Part shown: positions 49,629 through 58,549 of the stretch, piece by piece | Layout of the letters: each line of letters opens with the position of its first letter | Position numbering within the stretch: the first letter of the stretch is position 1 | DNA from: Leishmania donovani | Lineage: Eukaryota > Euglenozoa > Kinetoplastea > Trypanosomatida > Trypanosomatidae | Direction of reading: 5' to 3' | DNA length: 64,000 nucleotides | NCBI RefSeq assembly: GCF_000227135.1 | Contig: NC_018240.1 | Location: 184,956 to 248,955 of the forward strand | Notes under the pieces: model-generated | Database searches by the model: none | Told to the model about the DNA's origin: nothing | Seen by the model: the letters and a program-made list of their open reading frames with translations, nothing else | Made by a program: the position numbers and the translations under genes

Positions 49629-51284
49629 CTACACGACTCGCGTGGGGCTGGCTGGTGTGTCGAGCTGCATCGACCGTCTCCAGAGCGAAAGCAGCTGCGC
49701 GGAAAAGCAGACGTTCGGCCGTACTTGATGACGCGCCTGGACGAGCGCGTTCAGGAGGCCGTGATATATGTCGAGGGGCGCCTCTGCTGCCGAGGCAGCC
49801 GCGCGCAGCTGTGACGCGAGCACGTCCATGTAGAAGAGCATCACCACGCTTGGGCTGCGTGACACGCCGAGCTGGCAGTGCACGACGCAAGCAGGAGCCG
49901 CCAAAGCCTGTGAAGCGTCGTAACCCACGGTGGCGGGGTAGGCCGGCCCTGGTAGACGCGCTGCTGCTGTCTGTGAGTCCTTGAGGTGGCTGTCAACGAG
50001 CTGGCGCAACTCCGTCACATGCATGCGTGTGATAGTCCGTATGCCGGGGACGCACGAAAAAGCGCCAGGGGACGCACTCGAGGTGAACGACGCCGCCGTC
50101 GATGCAGCACACCAGGTGTGCAGCTTGGAAAGGACCTGTGTTACGGGACCGAGAGGCCCGCCTGCCGCGTTACCACAGCCGGTCGCCGCCTGCAGCAGCG
50201 GTGTGGTGAGGCGGCGTACGCGCTCCAGCCGCGTAGCATGCGTGTCCTCGATGCAAAGAACCACACCATAGATGGGGACGTCTATGGTCCACTCGTGAAG
50301 TGGCGAGGCGCAACCGCCAAGCCGAGAGGCGTCACCGTTCGCGCTTTCAGAAGGAAAGCCTGTACTGGCCAGTCCGCCGGGGCTCTGCACCTCTGTGGCG
50401 GGCTTCTCAAGAAGCCGCTGCAGCGACCCTACTATCTCAGCGATCTGACGCAGGCACGCCTCCTCGTGGTCGCGCACGCGTGCGTCGAACACTTCCAAGG
50501 CACGCGCAACGCACGAGCCAGAAACCGCTTCGGCATCCACGGCCTCACTGCTGTCGGCACCTGGCGCTCCGCCGTGGCACCCGGTCCTCGATGCGACGGA
50601 CGTGCGCTGCTCAGCGTCCAGCGTTAACTCACTCATCATCGCGGGGGAAAATATGGCCACCGGATGCGAACGCAAGACGATACGACAATGAACGCTTGTG
50701 CTGGCGGTGAAGGGTGTGTGGCCCACCCCAGGCGCATGTTCCTCACTGAACCCGACGTTGTCGCCGGCTCGGTCGTCTTCGTCGCCCACGCACTGCACAT
50801 CATACACGAAATCTTGCGCGCTCTCACTTGGAGCGGAGGTTGCGGGCCACCAGGGCAGTGGCGCTGCTTGCAGAGAGGCATTGTCGCCCGGGGCGGCGGC
50901 GCATGGTGCCATGGTTGCCTGCCTCATCAGTGCGTGCCCGAGGAGAGAAAGCACCAGGCGCACAAAGACTGTATCGCCTGCGCCTGCTGCTGAAGGGGAC
51001 TGCACTGCGATGCCTTCCATCGACGGCGTTGCAGACGCTCTTGGCGGCAGGGCTGACGGCTTGAGGCTCTTCAGGAGAAGCTGTCGCTTGCGTGCAAGCC
51101 TCGAGACACAGAGCAGACTGCTGAGGAAAACATGACCCATAACAGGCATACAGCTCTGCGCGTTATGGCCGTGTTGTAGTGCGCCGTCGCCGCTGCAGGG
51201 CGACTTACTCGCAGCGGTGGAGAGGCCGTTGAGGAAGTCTATGACAGCCGGCGTCGTGTCGCAGAGCGTGTCGCGGCAAAACAT
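49629..51284 (-). CDS. Dual-specificity protein phosphatase (DSP/MKP-like)
   Basis: 551 residues, ATG 51284, with a predicted acceptor AG at 51307-51306. The catalytic signature is H469-C470-QLGVSR476-S, matching HCxxGxxRS of dual-specificity phosphatases. After it comes PSVVMLFYMDVLASQL and, near the C-terminus, ARHQVRPNVCFSAQLLSLW, equivalent to the R-x(3)-PN-x(2)-F-x-QL helix of DSPs. A likely substrate-recognition region with PIYGVVLCIEDTHATRLERV lies at about 330-355. The N-terminal 300 residues show no domain and are Ala/Ser/Cys-rich. DSPs dephosphorylate Ser/Thr and Tyr, often on MAP kinases. A MAP kinase gene is the next gene upstream, but proximity is not evidence of pairing in these arrays. 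The general-acid Asp was not assigned with confidence. Confidence 0.85.
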   Translation of the reverse strand: MFCRDTLCDTTPAVIDFLNGLSTAASKSPCSGDGALQHGHNAQSCMPVMGHVFLSSLLCVSRLARKRQLLLKSLKPSALPPRASATPSMEGIAVQSPSAAGAGDTVFVRLVLSLLGHALMRQATMAPCAAAPGDNASLQAAPLPWWPATSAPSESAQDFVYDVQCVGDEDDRAGDNVGFSEEHAPGVGHTPFTASTSVHCRIVLRSHPVAIFSPAMMSELTLDAEQRTSVASRTGCHGGAPGADSSEAVDAEAVSGSCVARALEVFDARVRDHEEACLRQIAEIVGSLQRLLEKPATEVQSPGGLASTGFPSESANGDASRLGGCASPLHEWTIDVPIYGVVLCIEDTHATRLERVRRLTTPLLQAATGCGNAAGGPLGPVTQVLSKLHTWCAASTAASFTSSASPGAFSCVPGIRTITRMHVTELRQLVDSHLKDSQTAAARLPGPAYPATVGYDASQALAAPACVVHCQLGVSRSPSVVMLFYMDVLASQLRAAASAAEAPLDIYHGLLNALVQARHQVRPNVCFSAQLLSLWRRSMQLDTPASPTRVV

Positions 51285-51589
51285 GACTATAGCGGCTTTC
51301 CGTTCCTTCGCAAGGAGAGGCGAACGGCACCTCTAAGTGTGTATGTATGCTTGCGCGTTTGCGTGTGCGGGGGGGGGGTTGGAGCTGGAGTTGGAGGTGC
51401 TTTTGTGAACAGCGCACTCATCCACGGGTGACACGCTGTGGCAGGTGCATGCCTTTAGGAGGCGAGATGATGGAGAGCACGGAGGAAGGTGGTGGGGGCC
51501 GAGGGGGGGGGGCAGCACCGGCAGCAGCTTAGCGCTCTCGCTGACACTCTAGGTACTCCTGGTGCACCCGTGTAATCATCATCACGCAC

Positions 51590-51853
51590 CATCTCTGATG
51601 GCAGGGAGAGGACACACCTTTCCGTGCGTCGTATCTCAGGGCCCAGCGCACCCCCTCCCCTCCCCCCTCCCCATCTCTCTCTGTGTGTGGGAGGGAGGCC
51701 AAGCAGCACCCCTCCAGCCCTGGCAAATGCCGAGCGACTTCGGGTGGTGTGACGGGGTCAAGCGCCCACGATATGGGGAGGTCAGAGCGATGTATTCGCT
51801 GCTGATGGCGGCGGTGGGGCCCCTTGGAGAGCGTGGCGCCGTCGCGACCTGCG
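51590..51853 (-). mobile_element. SIDER2-like degenerate retroposon, truncated copy B
   Basis: 264 bp near-identical, in inverted orientation, to 28062-28323. It differs by about two substitutions and a G-run length change, and the flanks diverge sharply at both ends. It is in the MAP kinase 3' spacer, in the same orientation as the minus-strand genes if copy A's plus reading is taken as sense. Confidence 0.75.
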
Positions 51854-52652
51854 GATCGACGCGTTGGAAGAAGAACAGCAAAGCAAGCACGCGTAGCGGC
51901 AGTCACAAGTGCGCACAACAAAAATGCGGTGAGGGCCGGCGATGCCTCTCTGCTCCGATCTTGTTGGGCGATGGGGCGAAATCGTTGGCGGTGTACGCGT
52001 TTCAATTCGCGTTGGCGTGTTTGACATCACAGAGGGGAGGAGGAGAGGAGGGCGAAGAAAGGAAAACAACAACAATGAACCACACAAGACACACACACAC
52101 ACACACCCACACACGTGACGGCGACGTCGCAATAAAAATACAAGAAGCGTTGAGCACGCCCGTGGGTCGTTGCATGCGGATGCGGTTGGCGACGACGCAG
52201 AGGAGATGGAGGAGGAGAAGGGGGGGGGGGGGCTGAGGTGAGAGGGATAAGAGGGACGCGAGAGCCAGCGTACAGCCAAAGAAAGAGGAGGAAGAGGGGG
52301 AGGGAGAGGGAGAGGGAGGGGCCACATCGAGAGAAAGACACACACACACACTCGTTAGAGTGTATGCGCGGCTGCGTGGGGCACGTTCGTGCTCGCACAC
52401 ACACGCATGCCACGCAACGCACAGGAGGAACACGTACTTACCTATACCTCCCGATTCAAGCGCAGACGCTCGACGCCCAACCGAACAAAACCTAAGCCAA
52501 AGAGAGAGAGGTTGTATAAAGGAACAGCAAGCTACACATAAATACACCCCCTCCGCCCTCCGCCCATGCAAGCGAACGTGCCGCCAACAACAACGCCCAA
52601 ACACACACACGCGCACAACCTACAGGAAGATAAGATTCTTCACAATACACAT

Positions 52653-52676
52653 ACACACACACACATATATATATAT
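52653..52676. repeat. (AC)n(AT)n composite microsatellite
   Basis: Same composite design as at 5622, 16331 and 21613, followed by TATATATAG nearby. Confidence 0.9.
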
Positions 52677-53125
52677 GTATAGGTTTATATATAGAGTGCT
52701 GGCTCGACAACGCCGATAAGGGAGGCCGGGAGCTGTGGCGCGGAGGCCTCTCCTCGAAACACAACACGAGCATGCAAGGACGAGAGGTTGAGCGCGACGG
52801 TGATGGTGACTCGGCATTAGAGCGGGGAGAGACCAAGAGTTCAGAGCGAAGGCGGAGTGTGGGGTATTCACGGGGTGAGATGTAGGGTAGCGCGCACGTG
52901 TATCAAGTGCCATCACCCATCCCGCCCAACCTCCTCCCTCTTTCCTCTTCGACTCCTGAGTTTCAGCTTCATCAGTGGCCATCGGAAGACACCCCCCATA
53001 CACACACAAACCTACCTACGTGCGTGCGTGTACGGCAAGGCGCGGCCTGAACAAGGCCTTTGCTCCTCTCGCTACCAACTGTGTAGATGTGTGATGCTCT
53101 GTGGGTCCGATGACCCCCTCTCTAC

Positions 53126-54967
53126 CTAGGTATCTGCCGCCGCCTTCTTCACCTTCAGCTCCTCCTCGTGCTTGGCCACGAGGGAGTTCCACAGCTCCTT
53201 CACCTCCGGATGGCGCTCGAGGAAAAGGTTCCACAAGAACGCCCGCCCGCTCACCGGCTCTGATATGTCCTCGGGTCTCACCGAGGGCACGCGCTTGGCC
53301 GTGTCTTCGGGGTCGATCACTGGGTCGTACCCGTCCTTTGTGAAGAACGGGTTCTGCAGCGCTGCCTGAATCGTGATGCGCTCCCGCGGGTCCCAGCGCA
53401 GGCAGTCGATGATGAGACCCACCTCATCCTCGTCCTCGTCGCCGTAAGGGCTCCGCAGGAGCTCCGCTAGCGTCGGCGTGATGGTGTTTGACGGTGGCGC
53501 TGTCTTCACCAGTTTCTTGACGGAGTTCATGAAAAGCTCCCTCGTCTCCTTGTCGCGGTACTCGGCGATAGACTCGATGGCGCTCGCCGACGGCTCGCCC
53601 AGCACGCGGAAAATGCTCAGCAGCTGGGACTTCCCGCCCATCGAGGTGGTGTAAAAGAGGGGGCGTCCGATCAGCATTTCGGCTGCAATGCACCCGATGG
53701 ACCAGACATCGACGCCGTGGAAGCTGTCGTGGTCGATGAAGCCCATCGGGCTATTGATGGCGACTGTCAGCGTCTCTGGCGCAGCGTACCACTGGGTGCA
53801 GTTGTCCAGCACTGTCTGCACGTAGTCGGTTGTCGCGTTGAGTCCGACATCGCGGCCCTGGCCAAAGTCCGTGATACGGGTGCCGTAGCTGCGGTCGAGC
53901 ATGATGTTCTCCGGCTTCAGATCGCGGTGGATTACCGGGCACAGATGAAGGTAGCCGACACCGCGGAATATTTGGTACAGAATAAACTTGCGGTAGTCGC
54001 GGGTGAGGGAGTGGAGGGCGACCGTCGTCAGCGGGCAACACACAGGAGCGCCTTCGTCGTCGCCGCCACCCTTCCCTTCGAAACCGCCATCAGTAGAGGT
54101 CTTGGCCACGGGGGCGTCGTGATCGTTCGTTGGCGCTGCTGCTGCTGCTGCAGCTGCGACTGGGTAGTCTAATGACGACGGTACAGTCGCGCCGGCTTCG
54201 TCCTCAACATCCTCTCTGCCACCGCTACGACTTTGCTTCGTGCTGCTATGCGGCGCGGCTGCTGCCTGGTCCTCACCTTGAGCCTCTGCCTTTACGTTCA
54301 GGCGCGATGCCCGCACAGGGGTCGGGGTGCTACTGACATCTGCGTTCACCTCGCCGCAGTTCGCCATCAACAGCCTCAAACGTCGCAGCCACGTCTCGTA
54401 CCCCGGCGCCAGCTCCGCCGCCGTCACAATGGTGGAATCGAGCACCTCGCGCAGCGTGTAGTCCATCTTTTTCATAACCACGTAGACGCCGTCGAAGGTG
54501 TGCTGAAGCTGCAGGATGGAGTCGTACGTCATCATCTCCACACCGCCGAGGGGAATGAAGAAGTCCGTCGCCGACATGACGTTGTCGTGCTGGAACGCCA
54601 TCATGAGCTGTATTTCCCGAGTGGCGCACAGCCACATACGCGGCTGGTTGTTTTCGAAAAGCTGGCGCAGTTTCTTGATGGCGACGAGGGTGTTCGTGTC
54701 GTAAACCTCCTCCCGCTCCTCCAATGTTAGCGAGGCGTCCTCGTACTCCTCTGGCGGTTTTGCCTGGAACCTCTCTACAAGGTCGTTATCGCGGGCGGAG
54801 CAGACATAGCCGTAGCTGCCCTGACCGATCGGACCGACAGCCTCATAGCGGGAGAGCAGCTCGAACAGTTCCATTGTCTCCTCGCCGTTCTGATGGAATA
54901 TCATCATGCACCGCTTCGAGGCGAGCGGGTGCCGCAGGATGGTGGACAAGGGCAGTGGCTGCGTCAT
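53126..54967 (-). CDS. Mitogen-activated protein kinase (CMGC group) with TDY activation motif and inserts
   Basis: 613 residues from ATG 54967 (MTQPLPLSTI). The frame is open upstream into a retroposon copy, but a splice acceptor at about 55065-55064 should exclude that part. Kinase motifs: Gly-loop G48-QGSYG53-YV, VAIK98K, HRD 347-349 in VIHRDLKPENIML, DFG 367-369 in ITDFGQGRD, activation motif T380-D381-Y382, WYAAPE and VDVWSIGCIAAEML. TDY between DFG and APE marks a MAP kinase of the common trypanosomatid type. Odd points: about 25 extra residues between the Gly loop and the ATP-binding Lys, an insert of about 110 residues (about 205-315) before the C-lobe, and extra residues between TDY and WYAAPE. 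All catalytic residues are present, so it should be active. Which Leishmania MPK number it is cannot be said from here. Confidence 0.9.
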   Translation of the reverse strand: MTQPLPLSTILRHPLASKRCMMIFHQNGEETMELFELLSRYEAVGPIGQGSYGYVCSARDNDLVERFQAKPPEEYEDASLTLEEREEVYDTNTLVAIKKLRQLFENNQPRMWLCATREIQLMMAFQHDNVMSATDFFIPLGGVEMMTYDSILQLQHTFDGVYVVMKKMDYTLREVLDSTIVTAAELAPGYETWLRRLRLLMANCGEVNADVSSTPTPVRASRLNVKAEAQGEDQAAAAPHSSTKQSRSGGREDVEDEAGATVPSSLDYPVAAAAAAAAPTNDHDAPVAKTSTDGGFEGKGGGDDEGAPVCCPLTTVALHSLTRDYRKFILYQIFRGVGYLHLCPVIHRDLKPENIMLDRSYGTRITDFGQGRDVGLNATTDYVQTVLDNCTQWYAAPETLTVAINSPMGFIDHDSFHGVDVWSIGCIAAEMLIGRPLFYTTSMGGKSQLLSIFRVLGEPSASAIESIAEYRDKETRELFMNSVKKLVKTAPPSNTITPTLAELLRSPYGDEDEDEVGLIIDCLRWDPRERITIQAALQNPFFTKDGYDPVIDPEDTAKRVPSVRPEDISEPVSGRAFLWNLFLERHPEVKELWNSLVAKHEEELKVKKAAADT

Positions 54968-55063
54968 GAGGCCGACTAAAGGCTCGTGTGGGTGTGCTTG
55001 ATGGACTGCGCTGACGACACGAGCACCACCCTCTCCATGCAATACGGTTGCTTCGCCACTTGC

Positions 55064-55113
55064 CTTCACAGAGCATCGGCACAGAGAGAAGAGAGAAGAG
55101 GGAAGGAGGACGA
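55064..55113 (-). promoter_or_regulatory. Predicted polypyrimidine tract and spliced-leader acceptor AG for the MAP kinase
   Basis: On the minus strand TCCTTCCCTCTTCTCTCTTC runs into CTCTGTGAAG with AG at 55065-55064. The acceptor lies between the retroposon and ATG 54967, giving a 5'UTR of about 97 nt and excluding the repeat-derived extension. Confidence 0.6.
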
Positions 55114-55213
55114 CAGTAGTTGAGAGAACGGGATGCGCCTCCGCAGACGCGCAGACGGAGTCGCGACTGGAAGTGTGTGCAAGTAGCCCAGGAGAGATGA
55201 GCGGAAAGCATTG

Positions 55214-55546
55214 TTTCAGCGGTCCAACGCGCCCGTATTCCACCCGCGAACAAGCCAGCAAACGGATACGCATGCACAACCACACAGCCACCGATCGCCT
55301 GCCGCCGCGGCACTGCCGCTAACGCCTGGCCGTCATGGGACAAGCCGTCCTGCCACCGAATCGGGTCATGCGCCTATCAAGCTCTTCCTGCCCTTCCTCG
55401 CCTCCTCGTCGGGTACGCGCTGCGCGGCGGACTCCACACGGACCTGGCTAGACTGCATGTCTTGATCCCAGCGGGCCGCGCCCAGGGTCCTGCGCTCGAG
55501 GGCGGAGGCGGCAGGCGTCTGCCGTGAGTGTAACAGCGGGGTGGTC
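55214..55546 (+). mobile_element. Degenerate retroposon-like element, truncated copy D
   Basis: 333 bp matching 9973-9641 in inverted orientation, with about ten mismatches and no gaps by eye. Homology stops abruptly at both ends (GCTGAAA on one side, GACCACCCCG on the other). Lies in the CTU2 3' spacer, opposite in orientation to its neighbours if the plus reading is sense. Confidence 0.7.
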
Positions 55547-55715
55547 TCCGCTGCCCTTCTTTTGTACCTTTGCCTTATCCTACTTGTCGGCTCTTAGAGA
55601 ACTGGAGGAGGGGGAGAGGGAGGGAGGGTGCAGTGCCGCCGGCGTGTCGCCCTTGCACACACGGATGGGATGGGATGGGACGGGGCGGGGCGGCGCAGCC
55701 TGAACACGTGGGCTG

Positions 55716-57803
55716 TCAGTAAAAAAGTGCACACAGCCGAAAAAGGGCAGCCGTGGATGCGACGGCACCGTGGCGCGCCGCCGCCCCAGCTGCGGTGGTG
55801 CTGTCATTACTTGCTTGCTCGTCGTTCTCTGTTGCGCTGTCTCTCCCAAAGACTGATGGAGGCCAAGCGTCCGCGAGGCCTTGGCAGGCGTAGCAGACAA
55901 AGCAGCCGGCCGTCGTCGGCGAGGCTTCGGATGCGGAGGCAGCGTCGACGACGGTGGACGGTGATGCCCCGCTCGTGCGCGGCGTCATTGCGCTTGTGGT
56001 GCTCAGCGCCAACATCTCCAACTGCCGCACCGCCGTGCTTGCGTTCTGACCACGGTGGCATGAGGTGATGGAGGCAGGACAGCCGCACACGCAGCACATC
56101 GCGATGACGCTATCGATGTCTGCTTCTTTCGAGCTCACACCACGCAAGTCGCGGTGCACGTGCAGCGGCGCTGCCAGGCGCAGATCATCGCGGTTCTGCT
56201 GCGCCGTTCGAGCTGGTAGCGCCTTCCTGGTAGTCTTTCCGGCCGACTGCGTACTTCCCGCCTCTGCTAAGCCTTCGCCATTAACGTGCGCTGGAGATGC
56301 AGATGCATTATCGATCCCACGCACGAGCTCCTGCATTGCAGCGGGGTGCACCTCCAGCCGCTGCACTGTGCTGAGCACGTTGAAGATCATGGTGCGGTAC
56401 GATGCCATCATGGCCAGCACAAAGTGCTCCAGCGTGCGGTGGACAGAGCGAGTGGCGGTGCCAGTGCACAGCGCAGGCGTGTAGCTGCCGGCAATGCCGC
56501 AGATCCGCGTGTACATGATCGCTTCTTTGGGCAGCATCGTGCGCAGCGGCCGAAGGCAAACGACCTCGTGCATAAAACCGCGAAACCCGGCGCCGTGCAC
56601 GACGCCTTCGCCACCGGCGCCCGTGACGAGCGCCTCGAGTGCCGCCGCGGCGCACCGCGCCGCGTTGCTGCCGAGAAGCAAGTGTGACCTTGTTTTCGAA
56701 TTCGTGCCTTCTAACGGCACGTGCTCATTAAAGAGCTCTTGTTCTTCGGAACAGTGCGCCTCGTCCGCGCGAATCCCCTCCTCGTGTGCCACCCCGCCAA
56801 CGGCGACTGCTGCTGCTGCTGCTGCTTTGCGCTGGCGGTGCTCCTCACACACACGCTGAGCCGCACGGCAGAGCGTCTGCTGCCGCACACGCGCATAGAG
56901 TGCTTCGCGGTCGCTCAGCGACAGCCGGCTGGCGTGCAGGGCGTAGCGCAGCTCGCTCAGATAGGTGCCCGAAAGAATATCGCTGTAGCGAAACAGGCGC
57001 ATTTCCGAGGCGGCGAACAAGCGCGCGGTTGCTGCGGCCGTCTCACCACTCGTTCCCGCGTGACGCTGCGGCAGTGGCTGCGGCGACGGTGCTGAAGTCG
57101 AACCACTACCACCATCACCACTACCGTGAGACGGCTCCGGTGTGGCGATGCTGGCTCCACCCGCATGGGCAGCGACCGTCCCCACTGCCTCAGTGGGGTC
57201 GTTCTGCTTCTTCTTCGACCTCTTGTGCCCGCACGGGACTTCGCCGTGGTAGACCCACCGCGGTGGCTGCTGCTGCACGTACTTGCGCAGCGTGGCGAAC
57301 TGCTCCTCCATTGTCGACCGCACCCGATTGATCGCCTCCTGTCGGCCGCTGACCGGGTGCAGCGATGATGGCGAAGGAGTCGATGAAGATAGCGGCGGCG
57401 GCGGCGGAAGTACGAGTTCATCTTCACACAGGTGGAACGGCAGCAGTATCAGACTGGACGCCAACGGTGTGCTCCTGGCGGACGGTGAAGACGTGGATGT
57501 GCTGCGCGACTTCCCGCCCTGAGCGGGCGCCTGCCGCTGCGGTGTCAGATGTTGTCGGCGAATTTGGTCTCGTGTCTTGTACCGCAGTTGACCGAGCTCG
57601 CGCAGCAGCATCATGGAGTTGGGGCCGCCTGAGACGGCCACCGCGAGCGGTGTGTCACTCGGCACGAGGCAATGCTGAAAGGCGTTCTCGCGCACCGCAC
57701 CGGCGCAGTAGGCGAGGAAGCAGTCCGGGCAATACAACTTCGCCGGCCCATCGCGACTGACAACCGTGCCAATGGCCTGCTTGCACTTGAAGCACTGCGT
57801 CAT
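55716..57803 (-). CDS. CTU2: Cytoplasmic tRNA 2-thiolation protein 2 (CTU2/NCS2)
   Basis: 695 residues from ATG 57803 (MTQCFKCKQA); the upstream frame is not needed. N-terminal cysteine pairs C4-x2-C7 and C25-x2-C28, the latter in YCPDCFLAYC, are followed by the PP-loop LAVAVSGGPNSMMLL (S58-G59-G60), as in CTU2/NCS2. Further matches include CxPLRTMLPKE with YTRICGI (about 495-525), and a Cys-rich end with CVCGCPASITSC and FVCYACQ. CTU2 forms a complex with CTU1/NCS6 that uses the URM1 sulfur relay to thiolate U34 of tRNA-Lys, -Glu and -Gln in the cytosol. Length exceeds the usual about 400-500 residues because of Ser/Pro-rich inserts (about 85-150 and 215-280). CTU2 itself is regarded as a non-catalytic partner. 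Confidence 0.87.
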   Translation of the reverse strand: MTQCFKCKQAIGTVVSRDGPAKLYCPDCFLAYCAGAVRENAFQHCLVPSDTPLAVAVSGGPNSMMLLRELGQLRYKTRDQIRRQHLTPQRQAPAQGGKSRSTSTSSPSARSTPLASSLILLPFHLCEDELVLPPPPPLSSSTPSPSSLHPVSGRQEAINRVRSTMEEQFATLRKYVQQQPPRWVYHGEVPCGHKRSKKKQNDPTEAVGTVAAHAGGASIATPEPSHGSGDGGSGSTSAPSPQPLPQRHAGTSGETAAATARLFAASEMRLFRYSDILSGTYLSELRYALHASRLSLSDREALYARVRQQTLCRAAQRVCEEHRQRKAAAAAAVAVGGVAHEEGIRADEAHCSEEQELFNEHVPLEGTNSKTRSHLLLGSNAARCAAAALEALVTGAGGEGVVHGAGFRGFMHEVVCLRPLRTMLPKEAIMYTRICGIAGSYTPALCTGTATRSVHRTLEHFVLAMMASYRTMIFNVLSTVQRLEVHPAAMQELVRGIDNASASPAHVNGEGLAEAGSTQSAGKTTRKALPARTAQQNRDDLRLAAPLHVHRDLRGVSSKEADIDSVIAMCCVCGCPASITSCHRGQNASTAVRQLEMLALSTTSAMTPRTSGASPSTVVDAASASEASPTTAGCFVCYACQGLADAWPPSVFGRDSATENDEQASNDSTTAAGAAARHGAVASTAALFRLCALFY

Positions 57804-58549
57804 CGTTTGGCGCGAACGTGTGTTGGCTGTCCTTGTGGAGATGACAGACAGCGGCAGCAAGGTGCTTGCGCGTTGCGCGTTTCGCGCGCTCGCGTGTGTG
57901 AGTTTCAGGGGGAGTGATCGGGGCAGCGGAGGCGCATGTGAAAGGAAGAGAGGGGACCGCATAATGATGTTGGCACGAGTACACAGCCGCCGCTTCCACT
58001 GCTTCCGCTTCCTGCCGGGTGCTGTAGGTAAAAACTGGAAAAGGGTGCTGGAGGCGCCCGTGCGCGCCATCAGGAGGGGCGCGCTCACTGCTTCCCTCTA
58101 TGTGCGACTTGCACGCGACAGACGCACGTTTCAAACATGCGAAAGCACAACAGTAAAGCCCCCGTGACATCATCCGTAGGGCATGGGGATGTGACGTGTT
58201 TGGCGACGACGGGCAGAACAACAGCGAGCGAGCAACAACAACGACGAGCACAACACATCAGCAGCAGAGGGAAGAGAGGACGAGGGGTGGCACCACCACC
58301 ACCGTTCCCTACATAAAAGGACAGCCTCCACAGAAAGCGAAAGCGAAGCCTTCACGTCAAGAGCAACACGACGCCGGGCGCAGGCCGAATCCTTTTCCTT
58401 CCCGGCACACACGGACACGGACGGATACACACAGAGGAAGAGAGAGGGAGAGGGACGGATGATGGGCAAAGTCTAAGACGCAAGAGAAAAAGGAAAGTAC
58501 CACGGAGACAGGAGCACCTTACACAACGTCGTGGCCCGTGCCAGACGCG
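57804..58549. other. Intergenic spacer, 0.75 kb
   Basis: Mixed composition with GA-rich patches near 58430-58460 and short ACA/CAACA runs near 58210-58260. No gene supported. Confidence 0.7.

Larger units (their letters stand above)
51285..53125. other. Intergenic spacer, 1.8 kb, containing a SIDER-like element
   Basis: 51590-51853 is a short retroposon copy. 52040-52360 is purine-rich on plus (GGA/GGGA runs). 52653-52676 is an (AC)n(AT)n composite. No gene supported. Confidence 0.7.
54968..55715. other. Intergenic spacer, 0.75 kb, with retroposon copy D
   Basis: Contains the MAP kinase splice signal (55064-55113) and the 333-bp repeat copy (55214-55546). The remainder is short purine-rich sequence. 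Confidence 0.7.

Noticed and set aside
57804..58088. 95-residue extension of CTU2
   Set aside because: Basic, low-complexity sequence lying before the CxxC start block typical of the family.
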